NCBI GenBank assembly: GCA_021234155.1
Contig: JAJEKV010000099.1
Coordinates: forward strand, 2,362,165 to 2,426,164
Length of the DNA: 64,000 nt
Direction: 5' to 3'
Source: Isoetes taiwanensis
Lineage: Eukaryota > Streptophyta > Lycopodiopsida > Isoetales > Isoetaceae
The notes beneath the pieces are model-generated. The model searched no databases. It was given only the letters and a program-made list of their open reading frames with translations, and was not told the DNA's origin. Both the position numbers and the translations under genes were made by a program. Shown here one piece after another: positions 57,537 to 64,000 of the stretch (within the stretch, counting starts at the first letter, position 1; the number at the start of each line of letters is the position of its first letter).

Positions 57537-57558
57537 GGTGCCCGGTGTTGCAAGCATA
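57537..57558 (-). mobile_element. Helitron-like terminal hairpin 2, decayed
   Basis: GGGTGCCCGGTGTTGCAAGCATAAG resembles the hairpin ends at 56,943 and 58,011, with the stem partly lost. The spacer 57,559-57,999 holds nothing else I can support. Confidence 0.3.
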
Positions 57559-57999
57559 AGTACAATTTTAATGCAGGAATCCATAGTCATTATGTTCTAT
57601 GCGGGTTGAGTGTCATGTTGAAAAACATCTGTAGGGCTTGGTTGCATATTGAATACACTCTTGAAATATAGAGAGACCAATTGTAGTATGTTCTCAATTT
57701 AATGAGTTTTGACCGTCATAGTCTATTTGATTTTCCGCTATATTTATTATATTACTATGTGTGTGATATAGGCTTGTTGCGAATCATTCGATAGACGGTA
57801 AGTACTAATGGGTGGATAAGGAGCTACTATTATTCATCTATTTTGGTTGTAAAGTGCTAAGGTGCAAATTGAAATGTGCTCTAAAAGTTGTTCAATATTC
57901 ACTCGTCATCTCCAAAATTTCAAAAAAAAAAAAGTGAGGAAGATGTGTGAAGTTGCATAGTTGAAACAATTATTTTGCTTTTCTAGGATTAAAAACCAA

Positions 58000-58027
58000 C
58001 TAGTTATGGTGCCCGGCATTGCCGGGC
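58000..58027 (-). mobile_element. Helitron-like 3' terminus
   Basis: Minus strand: hairpin GCCCGGCAATGCCGGGC, then ACCATAA, then CTAG followed by T. A hairpin about 7-11 bp before CTRR, with T as the next base, is the Helitron 3' signature. The element would extend to higher coordinates; its 5' TC end was not found. No Rep/helicase coding is seen, so it would be non-autonomous. 58,028-58,790 is AT-rich with no gene. Confidence 0.5.
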
Positions 58028-58790
58028 TTTATTACTAGATGTATACAAAGATGAAGAGAGTGAAAATGGAAACGGAAAGAATAAAAAGAGAGTAGTATTT
58101 GAAAGCTACCAAGGAGTTTAAAGAGTAATTTGGTACCATGTGGGCTAAGAATAATTTCTATTACAATGCATGTACAAATTTTCTTGCCTTTCTAAGCATT
58201 GAGTCTATTGAGTCTACGTATGAGTGAGGATCTTGCACATGCATAAATTAAGTATTTGGGTCATATTGGAGAATGCCAAGTTGTATCTACGCCAGGGAAA
58301 ATTTTAAAGGGACCTATTATTTTGTATAAGTATAATGAATTGGCATTCCTTATAAAGTATACCCCAAAAAGTGTAGCCTGAACTGGCCATTTTTCTATTT
58401 TTTCTAATGTGGCTGCAATCTTATTGGCAATTTTGAACCAAATACCTAATAATGTGTAGCTCAAATGGCATTTTTTAGCTAGATTCTTATTAAATATAGA
58501 GCTAGTTGCCCAAACATAAAGAAGTCGCTACCCTATATAAATGTGTTTAAGTTACATATTGTATGAATTTGAATTCTTACCCCATGTATTTGAATTTGAA
58601 TTCTTACCCCATGTATTTCAATAATGCACTGGTAGGGAGAATAAAAGATGGGTGCCGGAGTCTTCGTAAAGAGGATTGAAAAGTGCGTAGACATTTTATT
58701 TTCCAAAAGAGCGGGATTATTCTTAGTTGCTAGACATATTTAGAAATAAACATTTCTAATAATGTTGGCCCTCCATAAGTGATGAATTTA

Positions 58791-59360
58791 TGCTAAAGCC
58801 CTAAAGGAATGGATCCCAAAGCCTAAGAAAGGTATACTGGTAGATATAATTATGTCAATGAACATAGTACAAATAGTATAAACATGGAATAACCAACATA
58901 AAGAATAATATGGATATAACCTATATGGTCCCTGGTAGCAGTAGATATAAATGTGTCAATGAAGATGGTATAAAGCCTAGAATAGCCATCATAGAGAATA
59001 ATATAGGCATAGCCTATGTAATAACACCGCGAAGACAATACTTACTTGCTCCAAATGATTACTGCAGGCAGTCACCTGATGCTAAAGCCCTAAAGGAATG
59101 GATCCCAAAGCCTAAGAAAAGGTATACTGGTAGACATAATTGTGTCAATGAACATAGTACAAATAGTATAAACATGGAATAACCAACATAAAGAATAATA
59201 TGGACATAACCTATATGGTCCCTGGTAGCAGTAGACATAAATGTGTCAGTGAAGATGGTGTAAAGCCTAGAATAGCCATCATAGAGAATAATATAGGCAT
59301 AGCCTATGTAATAACACCGCGAGGACAGTACTTACTTGCTCCAAATGATTACTGCAGGCA
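58791..59360 (+). repeat. Nested tandem repeat, 289-bp unit twice with a 101-bp inner duplication
   Basis: TGCTAAAGCCCTAAAGGAAT starts at 58,791 and at 59,080. Inside the unit, TAGATATAA...TGTCAATGAA recurs after 101 bp (58,841, 58,942). Open frames through the repeat (58,910-59,182, 59,200-59,385) are probably by-products. Confidence 0.85.
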
Positions 59361-62300
59361 GAGCATACATTCTGCTCCAACATGATTTCATGCACAACAC
59401 AAATATAAAAATAGCCAGCCTTTCACGCCTGCCCAAGTTGAAGGTATTCATTTGATTGTGTATTGAGACAACTTCTCTCCCTGTATGAGAGGGCCTCTCT
59501 CCCTCATCTATCTATAGACTTGAATAAAGGTAAAAATCTAGTTAGCTAAATTTATTTTGGACAACAGCATATGCACTTTAGACCTAGCATATGCACCTCA
59601 TTTAATTAAATAACCTCCCTCTTACTTCAAACCATTGACCTACCATAACCGGGAACTTGGCAGTGAGCTCAAGGAGTTTAAGAGCTTTCAAATAAATTGG
59701 TTGTCTCTCTGATAAGAATCCTAAACTCTAAGATTAGATCAAGCCATGTCTAAGATGTGTCCAATGAAGTGCATATATAGTGGAGTCCCAACAATCATTA
59801 CAGATTAATAAAAACTTCCAGGTTGCGGGAAATCAAATGTAGACATTAATAAATGAGCAAACAAACTTTCAGGTTGTGGGTTTGCCATGTGTAAAATGTG
59901 TTCACTGAAGTGCATCTATGATGAAGTCCCAACAATCATAAGGGATAATAGAAATGGACACAATTGATGCTGTGGAACCAATTCAGTGATAATTTAGCAA
60001 ACTTACTTCCCAAGTTGTTCCAAATATGTAGCATAATAACAGGGGGTTTCTTTTGTATTTTTGTACTTTTTTCCCTAAGGTTTTTATATGATTTCATGGA
60101 TGTATTTGATGAGGCATACTAATTAGTATATCTAGAGTGCGCATACGCTTGAACTAATTTTGATGCCTATATCCAATGGTTTAGACCCACATATCATATA
60201 TTTCCTTTTTTTTTTTTTTTTTTTTTGCGTATTTTCTTATCACTTCCTTTTTTTAAAAGATTTTCTTATCACATCCCCTTTCGACATGCAAGGCTCGAGA
60301 TAACCCATTTTAGGGTTTATGCGTTTAGGGTTATGTTCATGTTTGGTGCGGGCGGATAATTGCATCATGTATAATAACGAAGACATGGGGGCTCTCACTC
60401 TTCTTGAAATTCATTGCAGCAATGTTGGCGGAGCATCTCATGTCATTCCAGTTTAATCTTTTCCAAACCCACTGGTCCCATCCCCCATCAAGATACTGAA
60501 TGCACCTTGCTTCCAAAGATGCAACCTTCTTGGCATATGCAAATGCAGATGCATCTGAGAATAGGTCTTAGTTGATGCCCCTCCAAGATCCAAGCAACCA
60601 TTGCTATCTCTTCAAGGCATTCTCCCACGGCCCTTGGTTATCAAAGCAAAAATTTGTAGACATTTCTTTTAGGGGACAACCACGCAAAGAATGAATCGGG
60701 ACCAATTCAAGTTTGAAATAGATTGCTTCACTTTTTTAAAGAAATGCCACATGGAATTGCGAACCGGGTAATTTAATTATAACTCCGTGTCGGAACAAGC
60801 AAAATTTCTTATAAAGTGAAGTGAACTTATTGCATCAAATGGTTTTGCGGCTTTGGGGAATGAACATGCCGTTCTTATTCCGATTCGAGGGGATCAACAT
60901 AGATGATTTTACCCTCTTGATACATACGAGGATATTTTTGCATCCGCACAAGCCCCAAAGTCGACATCATCTCAAGAGGTCTTATTTACCCTTTTTTTTT
61001 AAAATTTGATTCTATGCTTTTACGGCATGTACTATTCATGTTTTGTTGCTCAAATGTATTTGAAAACCTTTGGTTGGTAAAATTAATTGTTATACAATAT
61101 ACAACCCGAGGACTTACAATGCAATATTATGGCCAGTTTTAGTTTGTTATGGATAGGGGAAGGATGTCCTTGAATAACATAGATAATTTCACTTTCTTCT
61201 ATGCAGGACACAATGTGATGTCTACCATAACTTCGATATTAGTGGATGGCACATTCTGTTTTTCTTACATGGCCTAGCCAACCTTTCCCCTGCAAAGACC
61301 GACCTCCTTTGAGAAAATCCCCACGATGTTATTAGGCTAGAGTTGGAAGTTGACAATGGCATCATGGACACCAGCTCATGTATCCGATTGTGCCAAAGCA
61401 TTTGAGCTCAATATCCACATTTACAATCTAGCTTGGCATGCCGTAAAACCTTTTCTTTTGATAATCTTTTAGGCCCCCGGTTTCTCTTAGTAAATCCAGC
61501 GCCATCATGGCTCTCCAATGCGATTTTGGCCAGCCTTCACCTCGTCCAATTTTGTAGCCCCCTGCCCCTCCAATAAGCCTCAAGAGCTCCCCGCACCCAC
61601 AATTCATATCCAGGCAAGTGCTTATAAAACATGAACATTAGCTTGATAGAAATTGGCGAGGCGACAATGTTCCAAAACAAAGCATATTGGTCACACATTG
61701 ATGACACATTGATTTCTAGGCTATTTGAAATTAGTGTGAGGAAGCTTTGAGCAACCAGATATGATTACGTGGAATATGGTTTTTGAAGCTGCAGAATTAT
61801 GATTCATAGCTATACCTCAACATTGGCATTGTGGTGTGCGAGTCTAACAGATGCACATACCGGACTGGATGTAATGCATCGGCTTCGACATCATTATGTG
61901 CTAGTTTAGGTTGTGATATAGCCTGTATATTTGTACAATTATTCCAGAAGAGCAGAGCTGGTATTTTCTGGAGGCAGGCTCCAGAATCAAGGCAAGTGGA
62001 AAGGTCCAGCGAAAGGGGGCCTACACCAATTTTGTAGTGTTGTGGCATTGCAATTTCTGCTTAATGCTAATTCTTTCCCACGATGTAAGGTTGGGTTAGC
62101 CGTTTGGCATATTCTTTTATGAAAAGACGAGTTTTTCTGAGTATGATAGTTTTATTTGGATGCTATGCTATATTCCACCATTTGCTTTGCATTCGCTAAA
62201 TTAGAAGAATATGTTAAAAGATGTATAGCCGTTGGCTTGGAATGGAATCTTTCATTGAGCGATTAAGAGACACGAGAACGTATGCCAACTTTCGAGTTAT

Positions 62301-62544
62301 GGTGGAATCACAATAGGGTGGGATGACTATGAATAACGGGGTTGTCTGCAAAAATTTTTAGCATCACACTATAGGTTGTCAGATAACTCAATTTCAACAT
62401 GCATGTTTTAAGATATTCTTTATTTTTAGATGTGTGCTCACAATTCTTGGGGTGTGTGGATATTCACTCAAGGGAGTTTGGACCATATATTGTCTTGTTT
62501 GTTTGTTTGGTTTTGTTTGCTTTTTGTTAGGGCCCTAAGGGCCA
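59361..62544. other. Region without a supported gene
   Basis: AT-rich. A T-run of about 20 lies at 60,208-60,226. On the minus strand near 60,450-60,560 a short stretch (AKKVASLEARCIQYLDGGW) looks protein-like but could not be extended or assigned. At 59,954-60,020 lies a diverged copy of 63,027-63,090. Confidence 0.35.
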
Positions 62545-63030
62545 AAAATTTTTAGTATAACTACCAACACATAACTACCATTAACATTAATTAACGCAAA
62601 CCATTGCATTCCACACTTAAAAATAAAATTCCCCCTTAAACCCCATGGTTTTTTTTGCATATTCACCTGGGGTGACGTGGGGCGAGAGCCTTCATAATTG
62701 TATTTTGCACGTACGAAATCAACACCATATAGTATTCTGCTTGAAATCTTATAGTATTTTGCGAATCTTGTTATACAGTATAGCAAATTTTGTACTTGCA
62801 TACCCCACAAACGAGGATTTTTATGTACGGTATAGATTAAGGAATAAGGGGCGAATATGCCTATCCAACAGCTCTCGTTGCCCGGAGTCACCCCCCGTGT
62901 GAATATGCACCCAAACCACAGGGGGTCCACAGGGGGTTTAAGGGGGAATTCTATTTTTAAGTGTGGAATGCAATGGTTTGCGTTAATTAATGTTAATGGT
63001 AGTTATGTGTTGGTAGTTATCATAAAAATG
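62545..63030. mobile_element. Fold-back element with about 140-bp inverted arms
   Basis: The left arm, 62,545 to about 62,690 (ATAACTACCAACACATAACT, later TTGCATATTCACCTGGGGTG), is repeated inverted at about 62,885-63,030. The arms cover more than half of the element; the loop is about 195 bp of AT-rich sequence. MITE-type fold-back transposon; superfamily not determined. Confidence 0.75.
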
Positions 63031-64000
63031 GACACAATTGATGCTGGTGGAAGAAGCAACACAGATCTAATTTAGCAAGCAGGCTTCCCACATTGTGCTA
63101 ACCAATTCTATTCAAAGTCAAATATTCTAGCATGTTGGCAAGCATGATGTACCAATATTTGTGATTAACTAACGTAAATCGATAACAATTAATATATGCT
63201 TACTTTGGAGGTGAATCAGCCCTTTATCTACTGGCAATCTTGTCGAAGTTGCATCTATCTCGTCATTCCTGCAGGCATAGGCCAGAACCTGTTCAATAAA
63301 ATGCATAAAACTCATAAAACTTCATACAGACGATGCTGCATGTACATGGATGTAGTGCAAGCATTGCATAATGGAACAACGACTTCAATTGCTGATTGCA
63401 GCCACGTTAAAGTGAACACAAAGTGGTAAGAAAGGATGTAGAGAAATACATATTGGTAGAACCATACAATCTCTAATAATCTCACAAAATCAGAATTGAA
63501 GTTCAGCAATAGTTCTTTTCAATTATCCGTGATAAATCAGTATATGTCCATATGTTTCCTGCGCAACTTAAATGAGTTAATTGCTAAACAGATGTTCTAC
63601 AACAAAGAAATATTCTGCTAGTTATAGATATACAATAGGCCTACAGATCTACACATTCAAACCTGCACATGCAACACAAATATGTGCACTCCAGTTCGCA
63701 TTCATTCATGTTAAGCAAGTTTTAAAAAAGACAAAAGAATGGGTAGAGGGCTCAGTTTAAAGATGAAAAGCCATAAATTAAATTACCTGAGAGAAAGGAA
63801 TTACTCGAGAGGTAGCTTTGTAATCAAGCCAGGCAGTGAACGAAATTGTACATTAGACAACCTGCCAAAACCATTTCTTTTTGTGAGCAAGAAAAGAAAA
63901 CTTGAGGCCATGGCAGCTACATTCCAGCAACAACGACAAATTCAGGCAAAAAGAACTAAGTGGGTGAATCGAATATACCTAAGTTGCATGCAGAAATATT
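63031..64000 (-). other. Right edge, possible minus-strand exons
   Basis: Weak candidates: about 63,212-63,271 (acceptor CTATGCCTGCAG, donor AAAGTAAGC, reading NDEIDATSTRLPVDKGLIHLQ up to its donor) and about 63,788-63,855 (donor CTCAGGTAATT). No homology is recognised and no complete model is possible at the edge. Confidence 0.2.

Noticed and set aside
58910-59385. Two similar open frames of 90 and 61 codons (MDITYMVPGSSR) as a duplicated gene
   Set aside because: They are produced by a tandem DNA repeat whose inner 101-bp duplication is not a multiple of three, and no homology is recognised.
62535-62930. Open frame of 131 codons on the minus strand
   Set aside because: It lies within the fold-back element and is mirrored by the other arm; a by-product of the inverted repeat.

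Overview
This is transposon-rich plant nuclear DNA. The evidence is a plastid-type phospholipase A1 gene, a nine-exon purple acid phosphatase gene with plant-style introns, tRNA-derived SINEs, and a 12.5-kb Ty3/gypsy chromovirus primed by initiator tRNA-Met. The species cannot be named from this window.

Layout. A tandem segmental duplication of about 26 kb dominates. Copy A covers 1-20,792 and runs off the left edge; copy B covers 25,845-46,809. Each copy holds, in order: (i) the body of a minus-strand class-3 lipase (DAD1/PLA1-I type); (ii) a complete chromovirus inserted into that gene's transit-peptide codons (463-12,979 and 26,317-38,852; target duplication CTCTC); (iii) the gene's severed start codons; (iv) a 1.2-kb inverted-repeat element rich in TTCGCC palindromes; (v) broken minus-strand Cys-rich and coiled-coil coding relics; (vi) SINEs and microsatellites. 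Between the copies (20,793-25,844) lie repeats, a MITE and the 3' end of copy B's lipase. Right of the duplication come MITEs and SINEs, an intact purple acid phosphatase gene (53,379-55,417), long GATA/GGAT microsatellites, Helitron-like hairpin ends, a nested tandem repeat and a fold-back element.

Main discovery. The chromovirus carries two extra genes between its primer-binding site and gag. The first (2,634-3,315; 28,501-29,175) encodes a histone H3-fold protein with centromeric-H3-like signatures and a tail of about 135 residues. The second (4,039-5,528; 29,897-31,408) encodes an unrecognised protein of about 500 residues with a strongly acidic middle. Each gene has its own TATA box, and upstream of each lies a pair of 67-bp near-palindromes, so the two genes look like separate transcription units. 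The element's integrase ends in a chromodomain. A chromatin-reading integrase and a self-encoded H3 variant in one element suggest that it manipulates or targets chromatin, perhaps centromeric. I know of no described family like this.

Sequence quality. Nearly all frame breaks in the retroelement fall at CAG/CTG sites: the two copies agree elsewhere and differ there. Even the primer-binding site has lost the A of its CAG in both copies. The changes are not C-to-T, so deamination does not explain them. Systematic read errors at CHG-methylated cytosines do. Frame breaks in the element should therefore not be read as decay, and the 'pseudogene' labels below are provisional.
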